From contig NW_026516415.1 of NCBI RefSeq assembly GCF_025602895.1, positions 1-50,531 on the forward strand: DNA of 50,531 nt. The letters run 5' to 3'. The position numbers and the translations under genes are program-made. The stretch is from Polychytrium aggregatum. Taxonomy: Eukaryota; Chytridiomycota; Chytridiomycetes; Polychytriales. Below, piece after piece: positions 39,541-50,531 of this stretch (within the stretch, counting starts at the first letter, position 1; every line of letters begins with the position of its first letter). Below the pieces are notes generated by a model, which saw only the letters and a list, made by a program, of their open reading frames with translations, was not told the origin of the DNA and ran no database searches.

Positions 39541-40751
39541 TTAAGAAGGCTTCCTGCGAGGAGCCCTGCGTGTGCTCTTTATTTGGGGCTCCTCGAGGTG
39601 TTTACCGTATTTACTCAGCTCCTCGGGTGCATGGGACAAGTCCTCCAGTGTTTGCCATGTGTTGCCCGAGTGTGGGTAACCAACCCACTTGACATAAAAC
39701 CGAAGTGACCCATCAGCCACTTTCTTGTGCCTCACGATCCTTTCGACTTCATATTCTTGAGTATAGTATTGTCCGAGGTCGTCTTCCAGTGGTGCGTCGT
39801 CCGGGACACCTTCGTCGGCGTCGGGGAACTGTGCTGGACTGCGGGTCGTGTGGCGACGCAGCTTGGACACATGGAAGACAGGATGGAGCTTGCTTCCAGG
39901 TGGCAAGTCCAACAGGTAGTTGAGGGGACTGGGTCGGGCCGCTATCTTGAACGGTCCTCGGTACTTGGGCAACAACTTCTTTGACTGGGCTTCGGGGACC
40001 TTGATGTTGTCGGCGTCCAGGTAGACAAGGTCTCCAACTTCAAAGGAGACATCCTGGTGTCGGCGGTCGTAGTACTTCGCCATCACTTGTTGCGCATCCG
40101 TGAGCGCGTCGGCGATCATCTTGTGTCGGACTTGATGATCTTTGACAAAGGCACTTGGTTTGGGAGGCAATCCAGCCGTGGACTCGGTCAGTGTCAAGGA
40201 GGTGGGAACATCAGGCTGGAATCCGTAGAGCGCCTCAAAGGGGCTCAAACCAGTTGTGCTCGACTTGGCGGTATTGTATGCAAACTCTGCATGACTCAGC
40301 TGTATGTCCCAGTCGTCTTGACTGGTCGAGGCGTATGTCCTCAGGTATTGCTCGAGGGTGCGGATCGTCCGCTCGGACTGTCCGTCCGTTTGTTGGTGGT
40401 GTGAGGTTGACATGTTCAGCTTGGTGCCGAGATGGTCGAACAGACTTGTCCAAAACAAGGAGGTGAATCGGGGGTCTCGGTCACTGACGATCGACCTTGG
40501 GAGGCCGTGGTGCTTGAACACATGCTTGAAGAACAGCAGTGCAAGGTCAGGCGCGGAGCATGTCGTCTGGCACGGCACAAAGTGTGCCATCTTGCTGAAC
40601 CTGTCGACAAAGACAGCGATTGCATCGTGGTCCAACTTGGTCGTCGGTAGATGCGTGACGAGATCCATGGACATGCTGGTCCAGGGGCGGTCGGGAACAG
40701 GCAGGGGTTGCAGCAATCCTTGCTCTCGGGTCGTGCGTGACTTGACCATCT
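39541..40751 (-). pseudogene. pol: A4 pol 3' part: integrase core to chromodomain
   Basis: Matches A3 pol from about residue 908 to the stop. It has the catalytic Asp in MDLVTHLP (Val for Ile), SDRDPRF, DGQSERT, the GPF module and a full chromodomain ([15 protein letters not shown]). The first residues of the open frame at 40764 (MDSN) come from the F2 LTR. The upstream PR, RT and RNase H lie beyond F2 and A5. No stops within the part present. Confidence 0.92.
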
Positions 40752-41542
40752 TGTTAGAGTCCAAAGGGGACTCAACGGCAAAAGAAGAAGTGAGCTCGAA
40801 GTGAGCTCAGGGAAGGCAAGGGTAAAGTCCGAAGTGGACTCGGAGAGGGAGCGAGGGAAGCAAAGATCCGTTCAAGATAAGACTAGTCTCGAAATGAGAC
40901 GTGAGGAACACTCAGAGAATAAAGTAGAAGGCACTTTATTTAGTCCTATTTTGAACGCTGAGGTTCGACTACACATCGCGGGGGTCAGGCTATTTATAGA
41001 CAAGTCCGGACTTGGCAGCGAAGGGCGGCCAAGGGAGGGAAAAGTGGGCGATCGAGCAGGGCGAAGGGGGCGATGCACGAACGAGGGCCGAGAAGGACCA
41101 CCGAGACAGGCAGAGAACCAAAGCGAGAGAGGCGCAAGCAAAAGCGAAGCACTTGGCAGGAGAAACGTGCAAAGGCGAAGCAATGTGACTCAACGTCCAA
41201 GAAGCGGATTGGTCAAGTATAAGGTTGGGGCAAATGCATGCGAGATGAACAAGAGATCGGGGCGGTCAGGCAGGTCATGAGTCACCGGTGGGGGGACACA
41301 TGACCGGTAGCCGAATTGCAACCAATCGTAGCGAAGCGCGTGCACAAACAAACCGGCGCGTGCGAAGATGACAAAGGAAGCGGAGCAGCGCGGGAAAACG
41401 GAAGTGCGGAAGGAGCGTAAAAGACAGGCAAAGGGCGGAAAATTGGAGGGGAACTGCAAAGCTACACACAAACAAACAGAAAGGCAAAAGAACAGCCAAG
41501 TGTGCAGTCAAAGTGGGGAACAAGCAGGAGCTATCCCTAACA
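40752..41542 (-). repeat. F2 3' LTR
   Basis: 791 bp as in F1. TATA box 40991-40998, and the self-primer complement (40948-40959) keeps the 39-nt spacing. Differs from the F1 LTR at several bases. Confidence 0.95.
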
Positions 41543-41554
41543 TCATCCCCTTCC

Positions 41555-44500
41555 TTAGCGACGAACTCCGGGCGTCGCCTTCGGCTTTGAGGGATAGCGA
41601 AGGTGGAAGTCAGCAACAAGATCAGTGGCGTGGGAAACATTGGCAGCGGGCTCCCAAGACCGGTCAGTCTCGGAATAGCCCTTCCACTGAACCAAGTACT
41701 GTAAGCGACCACGGAAGAGCCGAGAATCGAGAACAGTCTCGACCTCAAACTCTTCCTGGGAGTCAACAAGAATGGGAGGTGGTTCGGGTTGGGTGAACTC
41801 GGGAACAATGTCCTTCGTTCGGGGTTCAAGGAGGGATACATGGAAAACGGGGTGAACTTTGAGTGTGGAAGGGAGTTTAAGTTCAAAGGCAACGGGGTTG
41901 ATGCGGCGAAGAACTTTAAAGGGGCCAAGCTTTTTCTGGTCAAGCTTGTTGGAGGGACGAAGGGTGCGGATGTGGCGACGATCAAGAAAAACGAGGTCGC
42001 CAACGGAGATGTCGGGAGTGGGGAGACGGGATTTGTTGGCCTGCACAGTGTAGGACTCTTGGGCAACCCGGAGGTTGGCCTTGAGATCCTCGAGAACGGT
42101 CTGAAGTCGGTCGACACGTTCTTCGGCAGAGGGCACAACAGAGGGATCACGAATGATAGAGGGATCGAAAATGGGGTGATGGCCATGGACTGCAAAGAAG
42201 GGAGTCATGCCAGTGGAAGTGTTTTCCGAGTTGTTGTAAGTGAACTCGGCAAGGGGAAGGTGAAGGGTCCAGTCGTCTTGCAGGTAATTGCAGTGGATAC
42301 GCAAATACTGCTCGATGACCTGGTTGAGAACCTCGGTCGAACCGTCGGTCTCGGGGTGGAAGGCAGAAGAAAGGGAAATCTTCGTCTTCAGAAGCTCATT
42401 GAAGCGCCTCCAGAAGGCCGAAGTAAACTGAGTTCCTCGGTCCGAAACAATAGACCGGGGACAACCATGCAAGCGGAAGATGTGGGAGAGGAAGAGTTCG
42501 GCGGTTTGCTCGCCTGTAACCGTCTTCGTGGTGGGCACAAAGTGTGCTTGTTTGGACAGGCGGTCCTTAACCACGAAGATCGAGTCAAAACCGTTCGAAG
42601 GTGGGAGATCCGTGATGAAGTCCATCGACAGGTCCCACCAACGTTCGGAAGGAACGGGGAGAGGGTGAAGTAAACCATAAGGGGAGTGACGGGACGGCTT
42701 GGCTCGCTGGCACGCTTCACAATTAGCAATGAAGCGACGCACAGACTTACGAAGCCGGGGCCAGTGAAAGTCCCGGGAGATGAGCTCAACGGTCTTGGCA
42801 AGACCAAAGTGACCAGCGGCAGCGGAGCAGTGACGTTGCTCAAACACTTTGAGCTGGAGCTCGGGGGAAGGGACAACGATCAGGTCTTTAAAGTAAAGGA
42901 GACCGTCACGGAAGGAGTAATCACCATCAAGACGTTTGGCGTTAAAATCAGAAAGAAGGGAACAAGAAAGGGTGGCAGCTCGAATCTCGGAAAGAAAATC
43001 GGGATTCGAGCCGATAACAGTGATGCTGTCGAGAGAAATAGACTCGAACAGCTGGAGGAAGTTGGTGGAGTGGAGGGAGTCACCAGGCTTTATCTCAAAG
43101 TCAGAACGGCGACTGAGAGCATCAGCTTTGGTGTTGAGGCGACCAGGGCGGTGGTAAATGCGAAAAGCAAAGTCAGAAAGGAATTGGGCCCACCGGAACT
43201 GGCGGCGAGAAAGTTGGGAAGCGGAAGTGAACCGGGTAAGGTTCTGATGATCAGAGAAAACAAGAGTGGGATGGTCTGGGTCGGCAGCCATTAAGTAATG
43301 ACGCCAGGCAGTAAAGGAATCGACAATGGCGAGGAGCTCTTTGTCGTGAGTGTCATAGTTCACCTCGGCAGGACGGAATTGCCGAGAGTGAAATGCAACG
43401 GGGTGAAGAGCGCCGTCAGGGTCAAACTGAGAAAGGACGGCACCCAAAGCAAAATCAGAAGCATCGGGCTCGATGACAGCGGGTTTAGAGAAATCAAAGT
43501 ATCGAAGGATAGGAGCGGAAGTGAATGAATGTTTAAGAGAATCAAAAGCCTCTTGGGCCTCGGGAGACCAAGAGAAGGTGGAGGATTTGGTGGTGAGGGA
43601 AGTCAAAGGACGAGCAAGTGCGGAAAAGTCCTTGACGAAGCGGCGGTAAAAGTTTGCGAAACCAATAAAAACTTGGATATCGCGAGCAGAAGAGGGAACA
43701 GGCCAAAGAGAAACGGCCTCGACCTTGGCAGGGTCCATTTTGATGCCATCGGCAGAAATGATCATGCCGAGAAAGTCAACTTCAGAAAGGTCAAAAGAAC
43801 ACTTGGCCGGATTGACCTTAAGGGAGTGTTCACGAAGGCGAGAAAGAACAAGCTTAACATGCTCCTCATGCTCCTGGGGATCTTTTGAGAAGATCAGGAT
43901 GTCGTCAAGATAAATGACAACACAGACACCAAGGAGGTCCGAGAAGATGTCGTTCATAAAAAACTGGAAAGCAGCGGGGGCATTCGAAAGACCAAAGGGG
44001 ATAACGTTGTACTCAAATGAGCCAGATTTACAAACAAAAGCAGTCTTCCACTCATCGCCCTTCTTGACACGAACCAAGTGGTAAGCATCAGGAAGGTCAA
44101 GGTGTGAGAAGACGCGGGCAGAAGAAAGTTTATCAAGAAGATCCTGGAAGAGGGGAAGAGGGTAACGATTCTTCTTCGTGATGGCATTGAGGCCCCGGTA
44201 GTCGACGCAAAGGCGAAGACCACCATTGGGCTTCTTCACGAAGAAGCAGGGAGCACCAACGGGAGAAGAGGATTTGGAGATCCAACCACGTGCGAGGGCG
44301 TTGGTCAGATACTCCGAAAGAGCAGATTCCTCGGCCGGGGACAAAGGATAGACTTTCCCCGGCTTTGGCAAACGAGGTTCCTTTCCATCCTCGGTCCGTA
44401 CAAACTCAATGGACAAGTCATACGGACGGTGAGGAGGCAAGGAAGAAGGAGGGTCAGACTTGAGGCTGAAAACGTCGCCAAACTCATTGTATTTGAGTGG

Positions 44501-45205
44501 GACACCTCGAGAGTCAACGGGGGTGCCAGACTCGGCATACACCTTCGTCGTGAGCACGGACCTTATCGACACCGTAGGATACGTCTCCGGCGAAGGAGGA
44601 CGGATATCCATTTGGGCAGCGAAAATGTCGAGCTTGTCTTCTCGTGCAAGACGGAGAAGACTCGCCGCATTAACGAGCTCAATGTCGTGTGAAGATAAAG
44701 CCGTTGGCTCTTCAGAAAGCGAAGCAGAGTCAAGGCGGGAAGAAAGGGAAGGCGAAGTGCCAGAGGAGGGAATCGGTGTAATGAAAGGACCGAAGGGAGG
44801 AAGAGTCAAAGGCGAAGTGCCCGAAGGGGGAGGCGAAGAGCCGGAAGGGGACGAAGTGTCCAAGGAAGAAGCAGAGACATCCGCGAGGATGTGTCCATCA
44901 GCAAGGCAAGAGGGATCGGAGAATGAAAGGGAGAGGGACTTCCAATTAACAACTGGATTGTGCAAGCGCATCCAGGGAAGACCAAGAGTGATGGGAGTGG
45001 TGGAGAGTCGAGTCACAAGAAACGAAATCGACTCGGTGTGGGAACCAATGGTCAGAGTCAAAGGCACGGTTTGGAAACGAATGAAACCGGCCGAAGAGCC
45101 ATCAGCAAGGGAAACGGAGTAAGGAGTAGAAAGAGGGATAAGAGAGAGTTTATGGAGATCCGCAAAGGCAGGATCAATGAGGGCAAGAGCGGAACATCCA
45201 TCATC
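41555..45205 (-). pseudogene. pol: F2 pol, cut by A5 at the protease active site
   Basis: Matches F1 pol from the DDGCSALAL protease motif to the C-terminus; the frame is open from 45205. Substitutions include DSQEEF for NSQEEF and HSFTSAP for LSFTSAP. RT YLDDILIFS, RNase [12 protein letters not shown], integrase D,D-35-E and chromodomain (YLVQWKGYSETDRSWEP) are all kept. The protease N-terminus and gag are missing because of A5. The first in-frame start-like codon (45067, GTG) has no meaning. Confidence 0.92.
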
Positions 45206-45514
45206 TGTAGGAGATGGTATCTCCGACGCTGTGCTGCGCGTACTGCGCGTACTGCGCGGCGCAGTGGGTCGTGACCTGTGCTGCGCTTTGCGTTTTCACG
45301 CACCGCAGGCAGGCCACCGCAGGGTATACCTGCGGGTTGCCCCCGTTCCCCCCGTTTGTCTGGAGTTCGGTTTTATCGTGAATAAACGTAAGTGCTCCCC
45401 GAGCTCACCCGTCCGCTAGAGTAGCCTAGCACCGCCCTGTTCTGCCCCGTCCTGTCTTGTCTTGTACCCCCTCCCTCCCCGTCTTGCCCCAACGTCCCAG
45501 TAGTGGACGTTACA
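45206..45514 (+). repeat. A5 5' LTR
   Basis: 309 bp, same as A2 on reading, followed directly by the tRNA-type primer site TGGTAGCATCGG. Confidence 0.96.
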
Positions 45515-45636
45515 TGGTAGCATCGGAAATCCTCGTCTTGTTTTCGTCCTGTTTGTCCTCTTTCTAGATCCTCAAGCTGGATCCCGCCTCTCTTGCCGAC
45601 CGACTCTCCTCTCTGTCCCTGGAGCCTGCCCCTGCC

Positions 45637-46458
45637 ATGAGCAACCCCCGCCCACTTCCGGAAGCCTTCCTCAAGACCTTCCGTGCCCCAGTGTTTACTG
45701 GGAAGAGCCGCTCCTCCTCGGTGGAGGACTGGCTGCAGCAACTCGAGGACTACCTCGATGCTGCCCAAGTCGCCCCCACCCACCACATCGTCGCCGCCAA
45801 GCTCTGCTTAAAGGACCAGGCGTACCGTTGGTACCGCCGCCAAGGGTTCGACGAGCAGAGCGAAGGTGTGTTTGACGACTTCAAGGACCGCCTCCGTCGC
45901 CGCTTCGGCAGCCCCAATGCTGAACTCATTGCCCGTGACAAGCTATACTCTCTCGTGCAGCGTGGTTCTGTGACCCGCTACATCGAGGAGTTTGAAGACC
46001 TCTCCTCCCAGATTGAGGAGCTGGGCTCTGCTGATGCGATGTACCTCTTCCAGAAGGGCCTCAAGCCCAAGATCAGAGAGTACATCGCCAGCAACCCTGA
46101 TGCCCGCAAGTCCCTGGACGTGATGATGGACGTTGCCGAGAACCTCGACAACGTCCAGTACCATGGCCGCCAGTTCTACCCGCAGCTGGCAGGCGGCCAT
46201 CGGTCTCATCACGTCCCAGCCCGTCCGCCTCGCCCGGCCCCGCCCGCAAGACCCATGCCTGAGCCCATGGACGTTGACGTCAACGCCATGGAGGCTCGTG
46301 GCCCTCCCCGCTCCCGGTTCCAGCAAGCTGCCACTGTCTCCCCCAAGGACAGACAGAAGCAGGAGGACCTCCGCCATGGTTCCTGCTTCTTCTGTCACCG
46401 ACCGGGACACCAGGCCAAGGAGTGCCCCATGAAGTCGGGAAACGGCCGACCCTACTAG
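45637..46458 (+). CDS. gag: A5 gag
   Basis: 273 residues, identical on reading to A2 gag: capsid region, PMDVD linker, knuckle [14 protein letters not shown] and SGNGRPY tail. Slippery site GGGAAAC at 46437-46443 with stem-loop at 46451-46480. No damage in this part of the element. Confidence 0.94.
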   Translation: MSNPRPLPEAFLKTFRAPVFTGKSRSSSVEDWLQQLEDYLDAAQVAPTHHIVAAKLCLKDQAYRWYRRQGFDEQSEGVFDDFKDRLRRRFGSPNAELIARDKLYSLVQRGSVTRYIEEFEDLSSQIEELGSADAMYLFQKGLKPKIREYIASNPDARKSLDVMMDVAENLDNVQYHGRQFYPQLAGGHRSHHVPARPPRPAPPARPMPEPMDVDVNAMEARGPPRSRFQQAATVSPKDRQKQEDLRHGSCFFCHRPGHQAKECPMKSGNGRPY

Positions 46459-49400
46459 GTGGCTCTGGAGCCCTAGTAGGAGACCAACGCCGTGGATTGC
46501 TCAATGCAGTCCACGCGTCTCCAGAGGAAGTTCACCTCGCCCCCTCCCCCGAAGGAGAAACAAACCAAGTGTTGTGCGTCGTGCGAGAGGTGCATGGTGG
46601 CGCAAGCCGCCTGCCTCTCCACGAACGTGAAGAGAAAACCAAAATTGAAAACCAAAACAAAAAAGAAAATCAAGAACCCTTGAGGGACAGGACCGCCTGT
46701 GCCCTCACCCCTGTCAAGTCGTGTGTGTCGGATGCTTCCGACATGTGTCCGCAAGCCGTGGACGTCGTGTGCAATGGCGTGCTGACGCCGCAGGCCCCCG
46801 CAATGGCCGAACCCTATCCAAAATGTCCGAGTGGCCGTGATGAAGCCAACCAAGACCAAGTGTCGCCCGTTCCCCCAAGTCAAGTCATGGTGCAGGAGGC
46901 TGTGCAGGAGGACCATGAAGAGTCCCTGCTGTACCTCCCTGCCACCGTCCAAGGTCACACCGTCCGAATGATGGTGGACTCTGGAGCAAGCTGCAACTTT
47001 GTCAGCAGACGCTTGCTCCAGGAGCTCAACATACATGCAACCAAGAAGAAGTCGCCGATGAGTGTGGCGCTTGCAGACGATCGTGTGCAGCAGTGCACAC
47101 ACCAAGTGGTCCTGCGAGTGGCCCTCCATCCCAAGTACCATCCTGTCCTGTTGTTCCAAGTGATCGACACCAAGTTCGATGCCATCCTCGGCATGAGCTG
47201 GCTTGCTCGTGCCGAGCCGACTCCAGTCGTCGACTGGAAAGGCCGCACTGTCCGTGTTGGCCCTGACATTGTCCTGCAGGGCATGGCCTCACCCAACATG
47301 CCACCTCTCCTCTCAGCCATGCAATTCAAGAGGCTGATCAAGAAGGACACGTCGTTCCTCTGTGTCGTGCGTGAGGTCGACGACACCGACCAAGCCGGTC
47401 CCGGTCCCCCGCCTGTGGTGACCAAGCTGCTCGACGAGTACAAGGACGTATTCCCCGACCAGTTGCCACAATGCCTGCCACCCCAACGCACCGTCGATCA
47501 TCGCATCGACATCGAACCAGGCTCGTCGCCTCCGTCAAGACCGACGTACCAACTGTCGCTGACGGAGATGGACGAACTCAAGCGCCAGTTGGATGACCTC
47601 CTCGCCCATGGGTTCATCCGCCCGAGCCAGTCACCGTATGGTGCACCAGTGCTCTTTGTCAAGAAGAAAGAAGGTGATCTCAGGATGTGCGTCGACTATC
47701 GCGCACTAAACAAACAGACCATCAAGAACACCTACCCGTTGCCCAGGATCGACGAGTTGATGGATCGTCTGAGTGGAGCAAAGGTCTTTAGCAAGATAGA
47801 CCTCCGCTCAGGCTACCATCAGATCCGCATCCACGAGGATGATGTCCACAAGACCGCCTTCAGGACTCGCTACGGACTGTACGAGTTCCTAGTGCTGCCG
47901 TTCGGATTGACGAACGCACCTGCCACGTTCATGCAGCTGATGAACGATGTGTTCCGCCAAGAGCTCGACAACTCTGTCATCGTGTACCTGGATGATATCC
48001 TTGTGTACAGCAAGGATGAAGCGACCCATGAAGGTCATGTCGCCCGCGTGCTGGCCAAGCTACGCGAGCACAAGTTGTATGCCAAACTGTCCAAGTGTGA
48101 GTTCTTCAAGAATCAAGTCCCGTTCCTGGGACACGTTGTCTCAGGAAGAGGAATCGAAGTCGACCCCGCCAAGGTCAAGTCTGTGGTCGAGTGGCCGCCG
48201 CTCGCATGCGTCTCTGACGTGCAGTCGTTTCTCGGTCTCGTCAACTACTACCGCCGATTCATCCCCGATCTGGCGCGCACTGCCGGTCCACTCACAGACC
48301 TACTCCGCAAAGAGTGCCCCTTCGTGTGGGACCACCCACAACGCCAAGCGTTCGAGACCCTCAAGCACGCCTTGACGAACGCTCCTGTCCTCGCTGTGTT
48401 CGACCCGAACACGGATGTCTCCGTGCACACCGACGCCTCCGACTTTGCGGTGGGAGCTGTTTTGATGCAGGAGGGAAGGCCCGTTGCCTTCGAGTCGCGC
48501 AAACTGTCCCAACACGAGATCAACTATCCCGTGCACGAGAAGGAGCAGCTTGCGATCATCTACGCGCTGCAGAAGTTCCGAGTGTACCTCCACGGTACCG
48601 CCAAGCCCTTCAAGATTGTGACGGACCACCAGTCACTGCGTTACCTCGACACCAAGAAGAACCTGAGCCGACGCCAAGCGCGATGGATGGAGTTCCTCGC
48701 CGAGTACAACTACGAGGTTGTATACCAGAAAGGCAAACTCAATGTGGTGCCTGACGCACTGTCCCGACGCCCCGACTACCAATTGGCGTCACTGTACGAG
48801 TCGACTGTCAGTGTCGACAACACGATGCTGGATGTTGTCCGAGACAACATCGCCAACGACAAACAGTTCGGAGAACTGTTCCGAAAGGTGTCTAAGCTCC
48901 CCAAGGACGACGAATCATCCGAGTACACAGTGCGTGATGGCCTGCTCCTCCTGAAGAAGGACAGCCGTGTCTGTGTGCCGGACATTCCGTCGTTGAAGAC
49001 CAAGTTGCTCCAAGAGGTCCACGACTCGCCCCTCGCTGGACACTTTGGAGTCGAGAAGACATACGACCGACTGGCCAAAGTCGCATACTGGCCTGGAATG
49101 AAGCGCACCGTCGAGAAGTACATCGAGTCCTGCCATACCTGCAAGATGGTCAAGTCACGCACGACCCGAGAGCAAGGATTGCTGCAACCCCTGCCTGTTC
49201 CCCGACCGCCCCTGGACCAGCATGTCCATGGATCTCATCACGCATCTACCGACGACCAAGTTGGACCACGATGCAATCGCTGTCTTTGTCGACAGGTTCA
49301 GCAAGATGGCACACTTTGTGCCGTGCCAGACGACATGCTCCGCGCCTGACCTTGCACTGCTGTTCTTCAAGCATGTGTTCAAGCAACACGGCCTCCCAAA

Positions 49401-50162
49401 GTCCATCGTCAGTGATCGAGCCCCCGATTCACCTCCTTGTTTTGGACAAGTCTGTTCGACCATCTCGGCACCAAGCTGAACATGTCAACCTCGCACCACC
49501 AACAAACGGATGGACAGTCCGAGCGGACGATCCGCACCCTCGAGCAATACCTGAGGACATACGCCTCGACCAGCCAAGACGACTGGGACATACAGCTGAG
49601 TCATGCAGAGTTTGCATACAACACCGCCAAGTCGAGCACAACTGGCTTGAGCCCCTTTGAGGCGCTCTACGGATTCCAGCCTGATGTTCCCACCTCCTTG
49701 ACACTGACCGAGTCCACGGCTGGATTGCCTCCCAAACCAAGTGCCTTTGTCAAAGATCATCAAGTCCGACACAAGATGATCGCCGACGCGCTCACGGATG
49801 CGCAACAAGTGATGGCGAAGTACTACGACCGCCGACACCAGGATGTCTCCTTTGAAGTTGGAGACCTTGTCTACCTGGACGCCGACAACATCAAGGTCCC
49901 CGAAGCCCAGTCAAAAGAGTTGTTGCCCAAGTACCGAGGACCGTTCAAGATAGCGGCCCGACCCAGTCCCCTCAACTACCTGTTGGACTTGCCACCTGGA
50001 AGCAAGCTCCATCCTGTCTTCCATGTGTCCAAGCTGCGTCGCCACACGACCCGCAGTCCAGCACAGTTCCCCGACGCCGACGAAGGTGTCCCGGACGACG
50101 CACCACTGGAAGACGACCTCGGACAATACTATACTCAAGATATGAAGTCGAAAGGATCGTGA
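46422..50162 (+). pseudogene. pol: A5 pol, frame broken several times in the integrase half
   Basis: Equal to A2/A3 pol through protease, RT, RNase H and the integrase zinc region (frame open to about 49200). An extra C near 49200 shifts the frame, which ends at 49349. Integrase core sequence continues in other frames (49222-49479 and 49437-50162), with a lost A near 49421 (GAGCCCCCG for GAGACCCCCG) and a lost A near 50140 (CAAGATATG for CAAGAATATG) that breaks the chromodomain. The 16-bp deletion of A2 is not present. Clustering of one-base changes at the window end points to consensus error rather than decay. Confidence 0.88.
46437..46480 (+). promoter_or_regulatory. A5 gag-pol -1 frameshift signal
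   Basis: GGGAAAC (46437-46443), 7-nt spacer, stem CCTACTAG/CTAGTAGG (46451-46480), as in A2. Confidence 0.83.
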
Positions 50163-50359
50163 GGCACAAGAAAGTGGCTGATGGGTCACTTCGGTTTTAT
50201 GTCAAGTGGGTTGGTTACCCACACTCGGGCAACACATGGCAAACACTGGAGGACTTGTCCCATTGCACCGAGGAGCTGAGTAAATACGGTAAACACCTCG
50301 AGGAGCCCAAATAAAGAGCACACGCAGGCTCCTCGCAGGAAGCCTCTTAAGTGTGGGAG

Positions 50360-50531
50360 TGTAGGATAGATGGTATCTCCGACGCGTGCTTGCGCGTACT
50401 GCGCGTACTGCGCGGCGCAGTGGGTCGTGACCTGTGCTGCGCTTTGCGTTTTCACGCACCGCAGGCAGGCCACCGCAGGGTATACCTGCGGGTTGCCCCC
50501 GTTCCCCCGTTTGTCTGGAGTTCGTTTTATC
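50360..50531 (+). repeat. A5 3' LTR, cut by the window end
   Basis: Starts TGTAGGATAGATGG where other copies have TGTAGGAGATGG. It has further one-base gains and losses (GACGCGTGCTTGCG, a shorter C run, TTCGTTTTATC) compared with its own 5' LTR. Confidence 0.9.

Larger units (their letters stand above)
39223..40751 (-). mobile_element. Element A4: family A chromovirus, 3' part
   Basis: 3' LTR and the pol 3' end on the minus strand, cut at 40751 by F2; the 5' part must lie right of the window. Left flank 39218-39222 is AGATC. It differs from A3 at scattered, mostly silent sites, so it is a somewhat different copy. Confidence 0.93.
40752..45205 (-). mobile_element. Element F2: family F, 3' part
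   Basis: 3' LTR plus pol down from the protease, on the minus strand, cut by A5 at 45206. Inserted in A4 integrase (left flank CATCT). Same family as F1 with scattered substitutions in pol and LTR. Confidence 0.93.
45206..50531 (+). mobile_element. Element A5: family A chromovirus, almost complete
   Basis: 5' LTR, gag, pol and most of the 3' LTR on the plus strand; the window ends inside the 3' LTR. Inserted in F2 (left flank TCATC). The first 4 kb equals A2; from about 49200 on there are many one-base indels. Confidence 0.95.

Noticed and set aside
1..50531. An envelope gene that would make any element a retrovirus
   Set aside because: Where the 3' end is present (A, D, E, F) pol runs to the LTR with no room for a further ORF.
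1..50531. tRNA, rRNA, CRISPR, bacterial or phage features
   Set aside because: No cloverleaf, rRNA-like, spacer-repeat or operon structure was seen; all repeats are LTRs or their duplications.

Overview
The whole window is one nest of LTR retrotransposons of the Ty3/gypsy type. I find no host gene, tRNA, rRNA, CRISPR array or bacterial feature. Nearly every base belongs to an LTR, a gag or a pol. Pol order is protease, reverse transcriptase, RNase H, integrase, and the C-terminus carries a chromodomain wherever it is present, so these are chromoviruses. The genome is eukaryotic. Self-priming Tf1/sushi-like architecture, several chromovirus families side by side and moderately high GC fit a fungus best, perhaps a basidiomycete, but the sequence does not prove this.

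Six families, named here A to F, can be separated. Layout: C (minus) runs off the left edge and ends at 5243. It sits in A1 (minus, 5244-8546), which sits in the RT of B (minus, 8547-18612). The 5' LTR of B is split by the complete element F1 (minus, 11759-18166, TSD AAGGC). B sits in the gag of D (plus, 18613-28514), whose integrase is split by the complete element A2 (plus, 21989-27439, TSD TGGAC). D sits in an old E-like element, E2 (plus), of which only RNase H pieces remain at 28515-28613 and 39085-39222. Those pieces are separated by the complete element E1 (minus, 28614-39079, TSD CCAGG), itself split by the complete element A3 (minus, 32275-37739, TSD TGGGA). At the right, A4 (minus, 39223-40751) is split by F2 (minus, 40752-45205), which is split by A5 (plus, 45206 to the end). 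Nesting depth reaches five (E2 > D > B > A1 > C), which gives a relative order of insertion.

Gag and pol always lie in two frames, with pol in -1. In A, C and D the overlap holds the heptamer GGGAAAC in the correct phase; F has GGGAAAT, E has CCCAAAC and B the weaker GGAAAAC. Each is followed after 5-8 nt by a stem-loop, the standard design for programmed -1 frameshifting. Four families (B, C, E, F) also carry, 1-2 nt inside the 5' LTR, a 9-12 nt segment that is exactly complementary to a segment of the LTR 38-39 nt downstream of the TATA box. This is what Tf1/sushi-type self-priming would need. Family A instead has a tRNA-type primer site (TGGTAGC...) directly after its LTR.

A3 looks complete and undamaged (two seemingly identical LTRs, open gag and pol, intact chromodomain). 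A2 has lost part of its chromodomain by a 16-bp deletion. F1 has a gag frameshift. C has two pol frameshifts close to the left edge and A5 has many one-base indels close to the right edge, which suggests the window is a contig with poor consensus at its ends.
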